Shown here: positions 1 to 8,928 of the stretch, one piece after another
How the letters are laid out: every line of letters starts with the position of its first letter
Numbering within the stretch: the first letter of the stretch is position 1
DNA from: a virus
Virus record (IMG/VR): IMGVR_UViG_3300050026_000475
Span: 1-44,415 of that record
Direction: 5' to 3' (one strand)
DNA length: 44,415 nucleotides
The notes under the pieces: model-generated
What the model saw: the letters and a program-made list of their open reading frames with translations, nothing else
Told to the model about the DNA's origin: nothing
Database searches by the model: none
Made by a program: the position numbers and the translations under genes

Positions 1-1
1 G

Positions 2-256
2 CATTGTAGTGCCACTGGTGGAGCACTGGGTACAACGTCAGCACCTGGAGGGGGTGGGCACGGGGTAAGCGGGGATTTTAATCTATACGGTGGTGCTGGT
101 GGCAGTGGTTCCCCTGGTATGGGCGGTGTAAGTGCTTTTGGTGGGGATACTGGTGGTTCTTCTGTAAATTCTGGGGCAGGGGGCGGTGGTGGCGCAGTCA
201 GCCAAAGCGGGGCCAACGGATCGACTGGTGTGGTAATTGTTTATGAGTATAGTTAA
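2..256 (+). CDS. Glycine-rich tail-fibre-like protein, C-terminal part (5' truncated)
   Basis: The reading frame is open from the window edge to TAA at 254-256, so only the last 84 codons are seen. The sequence is dominated by Gly, Ser and Ala with runs such as GAGGGGGA, and it ends in the hydrophobic segment TGVVIVYEYS. Gly-rich stretches closed by a short beta-strand ending like this are common at the C-termini of phage tail-fibre or adhesin proteins; that assignment is from family knowledge. The next gene starts 9 nt downstream with its own AAGGAG, consistent with a fibre plus companion gene pair. The N-terminal part lies outside the window, so the total size is unknown. Confidence 0.6.
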   Translation, partial: HCSATGGALGTTSAPGGGGHGVSGDFNLYGGAGGSGSPGMGGVSAFGGDTGGSSVNSGAGGGGGAVSQSGANGSTGVVIVYEYS

Positions 257-265
257 GGAGCAGCA

Positions 266-718
266 ATGGCAACCATGGCACGAATAGACAACGGAATAGT
301 GGCAGAGATACTCACAGCAGACCCATTCCCGCCTTTTCATGAATCATTAGTTTGGGTAGACTGTTCTACTATTGTTGGTATTCAAGAAGGTTGGACTTAC
401 GCTAATTCTGTATTTGCGGCTCCAATTCCAGCAATTCTTACTCCTACTCAAATTCAAACTCAATACGAACAAGCCGCACAGAACCTACTTGATACAACAG
501 CCAAGACACAAGGCTACGATGGTATTTTGTCTTTAGCCAGTTATGCCACATCTACTAATCCCACATTCAAAGCACAAGCCGAGGCAGGTATAGCATGGCG
601 AGATGCTGTATGGACTGAAGGTTATTCAGTTCTGGCACAAGTCGAAGCAGGACTGTTAGCTCAACCAACCGTTGAAAGCTTTTTAGCTATGTTGCCTCAG
701 ATGGTGTGGCCTACATGA
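266..718 (+). CDS. Small tail-fibre-associated hypothetical protein
   Basis: This 150-residue protein begins with a short beta-rich segment (ARIDNGIVAEI, then DPFPPFH and VWVDC), followed by a helical C-terminal half rich in Ala and Gln. N-terminal segments of this type occur in small proteins encoded just after tail-fibre genes in many phages, some annotated as fibre assembly or tip-attachment proteins; I infer a similar role from position. AAGGAG at 255-260 fits the ATG at 266; a second ATG at 275 is possible. The gene ends at the junction with a convergent gene, where a hairpin lies. The function is not proven. Confidence 0.6.
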   Translation: MATMARIDNGIVAEILTADPFPPFHESLVWVDCSTIVGIQEGWTYANSVFAAPIPAILTPTQIQTQYEQAAQNLLDTTAKTQGYDGILSLASYATSTNPTFKAQAEAGIAWRDAVWTEGYSVLAQVEAGLLAQPTVESFLAMLPQMVWPT

Positions 719-758
719 CTTGCACGGTGCCGGATATGATGGCTGAGGTGGGCGTATG

Positions 759-781
759 AGCTTACCCTTTCGGGTCAAGCT
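759..781. terminator. Hairpin between convergent genes, likely bidirectional terminator
   Basis: AGCTT-ACCC, loop TTTC, GGGT-C-AAGCT forms a 9-bp stem with one bulged C. It lies at the junction of a + strand gene ending at 718 and a minus-strand gene ending at 775. The T-tract is weak, so termination is an inference. Confidence 0.45.
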
Positions 782-3573
782 TTCACCCATTTCCCCTCGC
801 TCCAGATATCTTTAATGGCTTTGGCTATCACTTCATTGGGGATGCTGGCCATACAAGCGTGGCAGGGGTGTGCATAATCCTGTCCAGGGGGATTGTCACA
901 TGGTCCTTGAGACATAGAGGAGATAGCGGGATCCTCTTTGTAACATGGACGACAGGGGAGTTTTACCCCAATGTTCAAGTTATGGTCATAACCAGAGCCT
1001 TGGGCACTCGTTGATCCCCAAATAATGACCGCAGGAACTTTATAGGGTCTGCCACCTTCTTTGCACCAAGTAAAATTGGTCACATGATTTGGGAAAGAGT
1101 CTACGCCCACGTGCATTTTTGCATTAGCAATCAGATCGATAGCCAGCTTAAGAGTTTTTCCCATATGAGTATGATCCGCTCCAGGAATTTTTGGGTCTCC
1201 CTCTCCACCAAGCTGCACAAATGGGATGCCAGGGCATTGCCTAACGATATCTTCCCAACGTTCAGCACTAATCGACTTGTACACTGACCACCCAGCCTTT
1301 ACCTGTATTGTTGCATAATTAGCTGGTAGCCCCAATTTTTCGAAATCAATACTCGGGGTATTCAGGCTCAAGGATGCCATCTCTTCAGGAAGTCCCATCT
1401 CTTTCGCAAAATATTTAATTAAGTGCTGACGCATCTCTACGTTAGGGTAGCCCTCATGAAGAGGATAACCGATTAAATTGATTACTTTTTCATATTCATG
1501 CATTTTACTTGGCAATAGATTGAAGTCAAACCACTTATCAACACCCGCTGTATAAAATAGCTTTTCCAGTTCAGCCCCTATTGCAGGGTGACAGTAATAG
1601 TGTATTTCGCAACCAGGGTGCTTCCTTCTCAAGTCGGGTATCAAATTTAAGGAAATCAAAATGTCTCCCACTGCTCCCGGACGGTTAAGGGCTATTTTTT
1701 TAACCTTCTTCGTCGTTTTTTTTAGATAATTCTGAGAGATTACGGCTTGATTGAGCGCACTGACCCGCCGATCCCACTCCTTATCCTCACACCCGATGTG
1801 TTTTGAGGCTTCGACAGCCCATTTGTAGGCCGCATCCTTGTCCCCAAGATTTTCATAGCAGAAAGACATTAGTCTTCTAGGCTGATCCTCACTTTTGTTC
1901 ATTTCCCGCCATAGTTCAGTGATCTCTATTTTACATTCCACAGCCCTATAGCAGTAGCCAACGCACTTTTGCCAGTCGCCATCCTGGAAGGCCATGTAGC
2001 CCAACTCCATCCAGAATTCAGCCCACTCTGGAGCCTTGGAGAGACCAAACAGGAGAGATTTCTCCGCTTCAGCCAACTTCCCACCGGCCCGTTCGCATCT
2101 TCCCTTGTAAAGGCAGGAAAATAGATACTCATCACGGAACGCATCTCCGAAATTGATTCGCATGTCATAATATTTGACGGCTTGGAGGTAACGGCCTGCG
2201 TCCTTGTGGGTATTGGCCAGATAGAAAGCGGTTCGGGGGTTCGGATCCTCAGCAATTTCCTCCTCAAGGATACGGAGGTTGCGCTGGTTGGAATTTTCAC
2301 CCACACCAGGGGCTGCATCATGCCGGATGACAGTATCCTTGAGGGTGATTCCAGGGTGACCACCGTGGTTTGGGTACTCGTGAATCCTACCCGAGAAGTC
2401 TATACCCAATCGTGTTTTCCACATCCTGTGATGCACCCATTGCATTTGCTGAGTGTCTATCATCATGCCAAATACTTTATACTGAGATAAATACACTGCT
2501 CGTTTAAAGTTAGCCGGTGTAAGCAGTTCATCATCCGCATCAAACCATACAAGGTAATCGGCGGTGGGAATCTGGTCAATTCGGTCCACAAACACGTTTC
2601 GAGCCTTGCTGAAGTCCCAGAGCTTCCAATCCCCGGTCTCATCTTGTCTTGAGGCCCCCGTATAGGTTTCATAAAGTAACGGCTTTGACCAAGAAGCCCT
2701 CGCTACTTCTTCAGTTTTATCAGTGGAGCCAGTATCAATCATAACCAGTCCATCCACCACACTTTCAATGGACTTGAGGACACGAGGGAGGTCACGCTCT
2801 TCGTTTTTGACGATCATTCCACACCAAACCTCGGGCTTTTTCTGCAAGGGGCGTAGAACTAAGTCACGCTGGCCTCCACCCTCCATGGGAGAGGTCCAGT
2901 CAACAGTAAAGAGGTCTTGTCCTTGAACTAAAAGTTCAAGAAGGCTGGTCAGAGAGTGGAAGAACGGATGTATCGTATAGTGACCTTCATCTAGGTCTCG
3001 TTCAAATCCGCTTACTCCGTGATCGGGAAGACGCAAAAAGAGGACTCCATCATCAGCCAACAGACTTTTCATTTTACGCAAGGCTTCAAGAGGATTGTAA
3101 ACATGCTCGAACATGTGGATCATAGTAATGACCTGGAACTTCTCCGTATGAGTCCATTCCCTAATCTGCTCCTCCGTTAGGGCCTCAAAATCAGCCATCA
3201 ACATCGGAACTCCAAGTTCCTTACTATACTCAGGCACTATCTCTATGTTGTCCATTGCAAAGGCATCACAACCTAGTTGTTGAAAACAGTGGCTTAACCA
3301 TGGCCACTTAGCCCCAATATCCAAGGTTTTCCCAGGCTTCCCACCCATAAAATTGGTAAAAATGCTCTCTGCGAGGGCTCGGTTAATGCCTTTCTCGTAA
3401 TCTGACATCAGATGCCCGGTAAACCCGCCATTTTCATCTTTTTCATGGGCCGCTTCGTACACTTTTGGGGGCATGGGGCTTTGGAACCAACAGTCACAGT
3501 TGTTACACATCCAGTATGGGGAGCTACCACACTTTTGCGAGGTTTCAGTGGAACAGATGGGGCATTTGGTCAT
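775..3573 (-). CDS. Multidomain methyltransferase / GT2 glycosyltransferase / TPR / GT9-like glycosyltransferase
   Basis: This 932-residue protein has four recognisable parts. Residues 1-30 form a zinc ribbon (CPIC at 4-7, CNNC at 23-26). About 60-230 is a SAM-dependent methyltransferase with motif I TLDIGA near 83-88 and HMFEHV near 155. About 248-430 is a GT2 glycosyltransferase with VKNEERDL, DTGSTDKT and the acidic FDADDE. About 440-620 is helical and TPR-like. From about 628 to the end it resembles GT9 heptosyltransferases (NRPGAVGDILIS near the start, HVGVDSFPNHV near 820). The start is supported by AAGGAG. I infer sugar transfer and methylation on a surface glycan or virion glycoprotein. 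Such a fusion in one phage polypeptide is unusual. The substrate is unknown. Confidence 0.85.
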   Translation of the reverse strand: MTKCPICSTETSQKCGSSPYWMCNNCDCWFQSPMPPKVYEAAHEKDENGGFTGHLMSDYEKGINRALAESIFTNFMGGKPGKTLDIGAKWPWLSHCFQQLGCDAFAMDNIEIVPEYSKELGVPMLMADFEALTEEQIREWTHTEKFQVITMIHMFEHVYNPLEALRKMKSLLADDGVLFLRLPDHGVSGFERDLDEGHYTIHPFFHSLTSLLELLVQGQDLFTVDWTSPMEGGGQRDLVLRPLQKKPEVWCGMIVKNEERDLPRVLKSIESVVDGLVMIDTGSTDKTEEVARASWSKPLLYETYTGASRQDETGDWKLWDFSKARNVFVDRIDQIPTADYLVWFDADDELLTPANFKRAVYLSQYKVFGMMIDTQQMQWVHHRMWKTRLGIDFSGRIHEYPNHGGHPGITLKDTVIRHDAAPGVGENSNQRNLRILEEEIAEDPNPRTAFYLANTHKDAGRYLQAVKYYDMRINFGDAFRDEYLFSCLYKGRCERAGGKLAEAEKSLLFGLSKAPEWAEFWMELGYMAFQDGDWQKCVGYCYRAVECKIEITELWREMNKSEDQPRRLMSFCYENLGDKDAAYKWAVEASKHIGCEDKEWDRRVSALNQAVISQNYLKKTTKKVKKIALNRPGAVGDILISLNLIPDLRRKHPGCEIHYYCHPAIGAELEKLFYTAGVDKWFDFNLLPSKMHEYEKVINLIGYPLHEGYPNVEMRQHLIKYFAKEMGLPEEMASLSLNTPSIDFEKLGLPANYATIQVKAGWSVYKSISAERWEDIVRQCPGIPFVQLGGEGDPKIPGADHTHMGKTLKLAIDLIANAKMHVGVDSFPNHVTNFTWCKEGGRPYKVPAVIIWGSTSAQGSGYDHNLNIGVKLPCRPCYKEDPAISSMSQGPCDNPPGQDYAHPCHACMASIPNEVIAKAIKDIWSEGKWVKA

Positions 3574-3688
3574 TTAATCTCCTTGTGAGTCCTGCTACTT
3601 CTCACTCATTCTCATACTAATACTCCATTCCAGACCAAACCGTGCAGTATTTTCAAATATCAGCCCCTTTTAGAGAGGTGGTAGTATC

Positions 3689-4111
3689 ATGTTCAAGTTT
3701 TCTGCAAAGCTCCTGGCCACAGACGCATGGGATGGGATTGATATCAAACTTCACAACCGTGAGCAGGATTTGTGGTCCAGACAGGTCTGGCGTGGCCTTA
3801 ACGACCAATTTAACCAACTTAGAGAACAATATAAAATCAAAGGTGTGGCTCTCAAGGAATGGCTCAAGGAATATGGCATCGGAGGGCTCGTGCAGTCCAA
3901 GGATCAGGTCATTGTTGGAGCGATGAGAGATATTGCCAAAATGTTGGATGAAACGGTGAAATCCAACAAGGAAGGTGGAACCTTCCGACAGAATGAGATC
4001 CAGGCGTTCAAGAACGAGTATGGCACCAATCGGATCGACTGGTTGTATGCGTTGAACGGTCAGAAACGTAGTAGTAAGAGTCGTAAGGTTTGCTCAGGTC
4101 TGTTGGAGTAG
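3689..4111 (+). CDS. Hypothetical protein upstream of SprT-like gene
   Basis: This 140-residue, mostly helical, charged protein begins MFKFSAKLLATDAWDG. An N-terminal MKxSxxL-type start recurs in two other genes of this window (32180 and 40982). The upstream leader contains GCCCCTTTTAGAGAGGTGG, whose GAGAGG can act as a ribosome site. The 3' end overlaps the start region of the metallopeptidase gene by about 20 nt in another frame, suggesting translational coupling. I do not recognise a domain. Confidence 0.6.
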   Translation: MFKFSAKLLATDAWDGIDIKLHNREQDLWSRQVWRGLNDQFNQLREQYKIKGVALKEWLKEYGIGGLVQSKDQVIVGAMRDIAKMLDETVKSNKEGGTFRQNEIQAFKNEYGTNRIDWLYALNGQKRSSKSRKVCSGLLE

Positions 4112-4866
4112 TGGTGGACATCCAGTCTATTGTCAGAAAATATATCGACATGATGCCTAAATCCCAGACTGGGTTGACAATGCCAATGCCTAAAATTGCG
4201 ATTGTCAATGCGCTAACCACTAAATGGAACGGGATCACCGTTTGGGATGGTAAGGGTTTGGACACAGTAGTTATCAAGCTCCAGAAACGAATTACCAAGG
4301 ATGAGCCCTCGTTTAACCGCACCATCGCTCATGAAGTCTGCCACGCCTGGGCCTTTTGGATGGTGGGGATCAATGAAGAGCGGAGCCCTTGGCATCGCGG
4401 TCACTCTGCTACGGGTGGGTGGTACAGGGCTGCTCAGATTGTGAATCAGCACGAGGGCAATCCGGAATTTGTGACTGAGTTTTCTGATGAGGCGATTGTG
4501 GTTAATAACGATAGAGAGTTTTATGTGTTTATTAAGAAGACCTCCAGAGGGGTATTTTGGGCATGGTTTAGTCGAGTTACTGATAATCTAGCTAGACAAC
4601 TTCGATATCAAATCACAGATGGTGAGGTCAATAACTACCCCATGACCGTCATCAAGACTTCTGACGCCCGATTCCTTCTCCCCGGAGCTAAGCTGCCAAG
4701 ATGTGCGAGACCGGTTGAAATGCCGGAAAACTTGACTCAAAAGATTGAAGAGGCGCTCATGAGAGACCCCCTTACCATAGACACTCCTAGAGATATCAAG
4801 ACAATCGTCTCTCAGGCCAAGCTGGCAACAGGGAAGCATAAACGGGAAGCCCATTTCCTAGTTTAA
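4090..4866 (+). CDS. SprT-like zinc metallopeptidase
   Basis: The protein has the zinc-protease motif HEVCH at residues 81-85 in the context FNRTIAHEVCHAW, followed by WHRGHSATGGW, which supplies a plausible third His ligand (about 105) and the Trp typical of the SprT/Spartan-like fold. The C-terminal 130 residues are not recognised. No ATG is available near the 5' end: the frame closes at TAA 4084-4086, leaving TTG 4090 (AAGG just upstream) or GTG 4111/4114 (GGAG upstream) as starts; the longest is given. The gene overlaps the preceding gene, implying coupling. A role in cleaving DNA-bound or host proteins is a family-level inference. Confidence 0.75.
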   Translation: MLRSVGVVVDIQSIVRKYIDMMPKSQTGLTMPMPKIAIVNALTTKWNGITVWDGKGLDTVVIKLQKRITKDEPSFNRTIAHEVCHAWAFWMVGINEERSPWHRGHSATGGWYRAAQIVNQHEGNPEFVTEFSDEAIVVNNDREFYVFIKKTSRGVFWAWFSRVTDNLARQLRYQITDGEVNNYPMTVIKTSDARFLLPGAKLPRCARPVEMPENLTQKIEEALMRDPLTIDTPRDIKTIVSQAKLATGKHKREAHFLV

Positions 4867-5019
4867 TTTCTCCATTAAAAGCTGCCGCAGGATACAAATA
4901 CGAGTATCAAAGTAGATGCTAAGGTTCAGTAGATTTTCACTGTTCTTGCGCCTCCGCAAGGTGACCCCACCCGCTACGGATGCCTCAATCCCCGTGGTAA
5001 CATGGGCCGGAAGGTGTGT

Positions 5020-5427
5020 ATGTCAAAAAAGAGTTATTCCGACATTGTTTGTTTGGTTCGTAACGAAATTGATTCGATACGAAAACGAGATGGAGAGCTT
5101 GCCCCGTCCGCTTATCTGGTTATGGAGATTGCAACACGCATGAAGAACGTCCAGCCATGGGACGGATATGATTCGACTGCCACCCTAGCTCTGAACCTCA
5201 GAGGAGTGATTGAGGAGATTTTGAAGGGAAAGAAAAACCCCCTCCGTCAGGTCGATCCTAAGAAAACAGAGGATCCGGACATGGAAGTAATTTGGATCAG
5301 CCCTAATGAGTATGACAACCTGGAAGATTCACTTGGTAACAAACAATTAGTGGGGCGATCCGTTGACCGGTGCCCCACCCTGACCAAAAAAGAGAAATTG
5401 AAGAAGAAACTCAGACAAGCTAGTTAG
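5020..5427 (+). CDS. Hypothetical protein
   Basis: This 135-residue protein is rich in charged helices, with a lysine-rich C-terminus (KKEKLKKKL). I chose ATG 5020 because GGAAGG at 5009-5014 is well spaced; an in-frame ATG at 5002 lacks a good site. The stop overlaps that of the convergent dNMP kinase gene by 4 bp. The 153-nt gap before it holds a small hairpin (CTTGCG, CCTC loop, CGCAAG) near 4945-4960 and no gene. The function is not recognised. Confidence 0.55.
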   Translation: MSKKSYSDIVCLVRNEIDSIRKRDGELAPSAYLVMEIATRMKNVQPWDGYDSTATLALNLRGVIEEILKGKKNPLRQVDPKKTEDPDMEVIWISPNEYDNLEDSLGNKQLVGRSVDRCPTLTKKEKLKKKLRQAS

Positions 5428-6071
5428 ATGGGGTGCCCGAAATCTGTAATATCTGGATCCGACATGCCCCGGAAGAAGTGCCATTTATCATCTACTCCTT
5501 CAACTACTTGAGGATCATACCAATGACAGGGGTCGGGGCTTTCTTCAATGAACTCGTCAGAAATGATGTAATCCACAGAATGATGTAGGTCTTCCAAGGT
5601 GCCACAGTTGACAATCACATGGTCAAAGCCCTCATAGGATAGCATGTCCACTTCAGATGCATGGCGGGCCACTTCCCCACTCACTCGCTCCCCTGCCTCC
5701 CTCTCTTCATCCGTCCTGACAATTTTGACCAGAAAGAATCCAGCCTTTTTAAGAGCCTCAAATTCGTTGTAGAACCTCGCATCCGTCACAATAACGTTTG
5801 TATTTGGGTCGGTTTCCTCCACTTCTTTAATTAGTAGATTGATCCAAACGTTGGGGTCCTTGGCTCTGAATAGTTCAGTGCCCACGGTTTGAAGGAACTC
5901 TCGCCATTTCTCCCTAGGCATCCCACATCTATCTTGAGCGTAATACATGATGTCATAAAGGGGCTGAGCGAACTTCTTGATCACCCCTCCGTGTTTTTTG
6001 ATAATATACTCCCCACATGTGTCTTTGCCAGATATCATCAATCCGCTGAACGCAATTCTGATTTGCCTCAT
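5424..6071 (-). CDS. Deoxynucleoside monophosphate kinase-like protein
   Basis: The N-terminal P-loop FSGLMISGKDTCGEY matches the G-x(4)-GKDT pattern of phage dNMP kinases (T4 gene 1 type). Further segments also fit: FAQPLYDIMYY, the FLQTVGTELFR block, and VIVTDARFYNEFEALKKAG as the Walker-B-like strand. Phosphorylation of dNMPs to dNDPs to feed phage DNA synthesis is the family role. The start was set at ATG 6071, which forms an ATGA overlap with the stop of the helicase gene; an upstream GTG at 6077 is possible. Together with the helicase it makes a minus-strand, early-type module inside the structural region. Confidence 0.8.
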   Translation of the reverse strand: MRQIRIAFSGLMISGKDTCGEYIIKKHGGVIKKFAQPLYDIMYYAQDRCGMPREKWREFLQTVGTELFRAKDPNVWINLLIKEVEETDPNTNVIVTDARFYNEFEALKKAGFFLVKIVRTDEEREAGERVSGEVARHASEVDMLSYEGFDHVIVNCGTLEDLHHSVDYIISDEFIEESPDPCHWYDPQVVEGVDDKWHFFRGMSDPDITDFGHPI

Positions 6072-7981
6072 TTGCACACCCCTAACTCGGTTAAGAACCT
6101 ACTCGGTGCCACCCACTGTGGTTCCTTGTAGGCGAACTCAATTGCAGCGGGGACGCCCAATATTAACGTGTCCTTAGCTCTAGTACACGCCACGTATAGA
6201 AGCCGCCTTTCCTCAGAAATCTCATCATCACTTTGACAGAACTTATGAGGTAAACTTCCGTCGAAGAGGTTGGTTACATAAACGGTTTTCCATTCGAGCC
6301 CCTTAGCTGCATGGATGGTGCTGATGATGACCTTACCTTCCCCACCGATGTCTTTTTGATCCTGCATGGTTAGCTGGAACACCACATCGTCAATCGTCAT
6401 CTCCCTCTCAGCCATCAACGCATTGATCATCTCTTTCAGCCGCACGATGTTATTCAGCTTTTGTTCAATCTTGTCCTTGTGCTTTTCATATTTCTTCTTC
6501 AAATACGCTTCATATCCAATCGCTTTGACCAAATAATCAATTGCATCAGAGGGATTTGCTGAGCGTTTCACTAATTCGTCTATAATATTGATGTAACCCC
6601 CCAATTTTTGGAACTGTGCGCCTTTTAGACTTTGAACCAGATCCCCATCGTGCCGAAGATTGGCATTCAGGAGCACCTTTTCCAACGCCGCATCACCCAC
6701 TCCCCGCTTTGGCACCATACTGGACCGCCGCATGGCTGAAAAATCACGAGGATTTGACGCGATTTTGAGGTAAGAAAGGATATCCTTGACTTCTTCAGCC
6801 TGCAAGAGCCCCATCGCCCCCCTGACGATATAAGGGATGCGGTTTTTGACTAATTCGGTCTCAATGTCGCGCACCTGAGACCCCGCACGGACCAAAATAG
6901 CGATATCCTTGTAATGGACTTTGCCATTTCGATTGATGATTTCGTTGCTGATGTTCTCAGCCAAGTCTCTGGGGGTGTTGGAGTGCCGGAGAATGATTTG
7001 TCCATGCTCATTCTTCCCACCACGATGAGATTCCATCCGGAGAGGGATCGTATCGGTCATGAAGGTCTGGACTTTGTTCGCCAAGGTGACAATTTCAGGG
7101 ACTGAACGGTGATTTTGCTCCAATTTGTAGAGTTTGGGCTGAACACCCCGCCACTCCTTAGTGTAATTCATGAGAATGCTAGGATTAGCCCCTTGAAACC
7201 CAAAAATGGACTGATTTACGTCCCCTACACATAACATATTGAAGTTTCCGGGAGGTAATAGAAGATTGATAAGATCCCATTGGATTTGATTGGTATCCTG
7301 GGACTCATCTTGAAGCACAAAATCGAATTGCTTCTGCAAGTTGGCTAACCACCGCTCATCCGACTGCCCTCTTCGGACAAACAGATGGATCATATCATCA
7401 AAATCAACCACAGAATCATGGGTTTTTTGTTTTTCATAGGCTGCCCAGATATCAAGCTCTTCATTGTTCATCGCATGATAGCCCGCATGGGCCACCAGAG
7501 CCTTCTGATGCACCTCAGCGGTGTAATCGACCCTGAACCCCACTCCTCTGGCCCGATGGTAACCCAACTTGTCCTTGAGCAGGTATGGGTTGAGGATATC
7601 ACCCAATTCTCGGTCCTCAATCAGCTTTTTCAGCATTTCCTTCTGGTCATACTCATCCAGAGGGGTGACTTTCTCATTCAGACCGAATCCCTTCGGTGCC
7701 CTGCGGATTGCACTCAATGCCAGGGAGTGGATGGTGCCGATCCAGGGGTGATTGGGCTCCGCTGCCATGCCGACCCGTTCCAGGATCTCGTTTGCAGCCT
7801 TGTTCGTAAAAGTCAGGGCAAGTATCCGTTTTGGACTGATCCCTTCATCTATAAGATGCTTGATACGGGCCGTAAGGGTTGTCGTTTTTCCGCTCCCGGC
7901 CCCCGCGATGATTGCGGCAGGGGCTCCGATGGGGTGAGAGACGGCTAGAGATTGTTCGGGGTTCAGAGCAGAGAAGTCCAT
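6068..7981 (-). CDS. UvrD/PcrA-like superfamily 1A DNA helicase
   Basis: The 637-residue protein shows the full SF1A motif set in order: Q-motif LNPEQ, Walker A GAGSGKTT at 27-34, LTFTNKAA (Ia), QDESQD (motif II), GDVNQSIFGFQGA (III), QNHRS (IV), IHAAKGLEWK (V) and LLYVACTRAK (VI). This predicts 3'-5' ATP-dependent DNA unwinding, in repair or replication. The length is close to the family norm (about 640-720). The start lies 53 bp from the divergent structural gene at 8035, so promoters for both probably sit in this short gap, although I could not identify boxes. Its stop overlaps the dNMP kinase start. Confidence 0.92.
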   Translation of the reverse strand: MDFSALNPEQSLAVSHPIGAPAAIIAGAGSGKTTTLTARIKHLIDEGISPKRILALTFTNKAANEILERVGMAAEPNHPWIGTIHSLALSAIRRAPKGFGLNEKVTPLDEYDQKEMLKKLIEDRELGDILNPYLLKDKLGYHRARGVGFRVDYTAEVHQKALVAHAGYHAMNNEELDIWAAYEKQKTHDSVVDFDDMIHLFVRRGQSDERWLANLQKQFDFVLQDESQDTNQIQWDLINLLLPPGNFNMLCVGDVNQSIFGFQGANPSILMNYTKEWRGVQPKLYKLEQNHRSVPEIVTLANKVQTFMTDTIPLRMESHRGGKNEHGQIILRHSNTPRDLAENISNEIINRNGKVHYKDIAILVRAGSQVRDIETELVKNRIPYIVRGAMGLLQAEEVKDILSYLKIASNPRDFSAMRRSSMVPKRGVGDAALEKVLLNANLRHDGDLVQSLKGAQFQKLGGYINIIDELVKRSANPSDAIDYLVKAIGYEAYLKKKYEKHKDKIEQKLNNIVRLKEMINALMAEREMTIDDVVFQLTMQDQKDIGGEGKVIISTIHAAKGLEWKTVYVTNLFDGSLPHKFCQSDDEISEERRLLYVACTRAKDTLILGVPAAIEFAYKEPQWVAPSRFLTELGVCK

Positions 7982-8034
7982 ACAGGATATTACTCAAAAC
8001 TTTCCGTCTACCCATGCCTTTGGTGAGGATTCAT

Positions 8035-8898
8035 ATGATAGCAATTGCATCTGGTCGGCAGCTTGGTCCTGGGGATCTCTCGATCACCATCCGAGATGAG
8101 CACGGGGCTCCCTTTAACCCTGCGACCATCTCTTATAGCCTCTTTTCCGTAGTCAATGGGGTTGAAACTCTCATGAGCCAACCCAATCTGACCCCTCAGC
8201 AGAGGTGGACGGGTGTCTATTATGTTCAGATGGCTATCCCCACCATTTGGACCGGCCAATTCAAATTAGTTTGGTATGTGAATCAAAATGCTGGCGATCC
8301 CATCACTACTATTTATGAAGATTTTGAAATAGTGGAGTTTAATCCCCCAACCAACTCTGTGGAGGCGATGAGTGTCTACCTCTCCATGCGTCCTGGGGTG
8401 ACCCCGCAGACGGCTGAACTGGTTATGAAGGTTCGGGAACTTCTTTCAGACACAAATCCTGATCGTAATTATCATTTCCGGCCCCCAACCCCTGCAAAGA
8501 CTGTGGCGGGTTATACCTCCAGAGTTGGCTTCATCTGGGAAGATCATACCATTATTCGTGCTCTTAAACTAACTATTGCTCAGCTTAATTCTTGGAACCC
8601 TATGACTCTCTATAATTATTCACTTGACACCCTCCCGGTATCAGTGGGTGGAAGTAATTTTGGTGAAGCCGCAGCGTTAGGTGCCGCTGCTAAATGTCTG
8701 TCATCTGAAGGGGCTCGTTGGGCCGCTGAAGAGTTTGGGTACAGCTTGAATGGGGTAAGTTTGGATATAAATAAGGCTGCAACTTACCAAAATCTGGCCA
8801 GTGCGTACGAGGCGGAGTTCCAAGTATGGGCACCCCTACTAACTGCTGTGCGCCCTGCGTCAGTTGGGTTGCGCCAATCTCGTTGGCTTTTAGGTTAA
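8035..8898 (+). CDS. Putative virion structural protein (neck/tail type)
   Basis: This 287-residue protein has a beta-rich N-terminal domain of about 110 residues resembling an Ig-like phage structural domain (LGPGDLSITIRDEHG, WTGVYYVQM), then a helical C-terminal part beginning near EAMSVYLSMRPGV. ATG 8035 was chosen because GAGGAT ends 4 nt upstream; the frame extends back into the helicase gene on the opposite strand, but those starts are unlikely. It opens the + strand run of structural genes. A head-tail or neck role is inferred from position only. Confidence 0.6.
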   Translation: MIAIASGRQLGPGDLSITIRDEHGAPFNPATISYSLFSVVNGVETLMSQPNLTPQQRWTGVYYVQMAIPTIWTGQFKLVWYVNQNAGDPITTIYEDFEIVEFNPPTNSVEAMSVYLSMRPGVTPQTAELVMKVRELLSDTNPDRNYHFRPPTPAKTVAGYTSRVGFIWEDHTIIRALKLTIAQLNSWNPMTLYNYSLDTLPVSVGGSNFGEAAALGAAAKCLSSEGARWAAEEFGYSLNGVSLDINKAATYQNLASAYEAEFQVWAPLLTAVRPASVGLRQSRWLLG

Positions 8899-8928
8899 AT
8901 CATATCAACACTTACATTGGATTAACTC

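Noticed and set aside
715-759. 14-codon frame with ATGA overlap after the gene at 266
   Set aside because: Too short, without a clear ribosome site or recognisable sequence; it runs into the hairpin.
7912-8034. Upstream extension of the gene at 8035 into the helicase gene
   Set aside because: ATG 8035 has a well-placed GAGGAT; extension would overlap the divergent helicase start and lacks a ribosome site.
8766-8773. TATAAATA octamer as a late promoter
   Set aside because: It lies within the coding sequence of the gene at 8035 and no gene start follows nearby.
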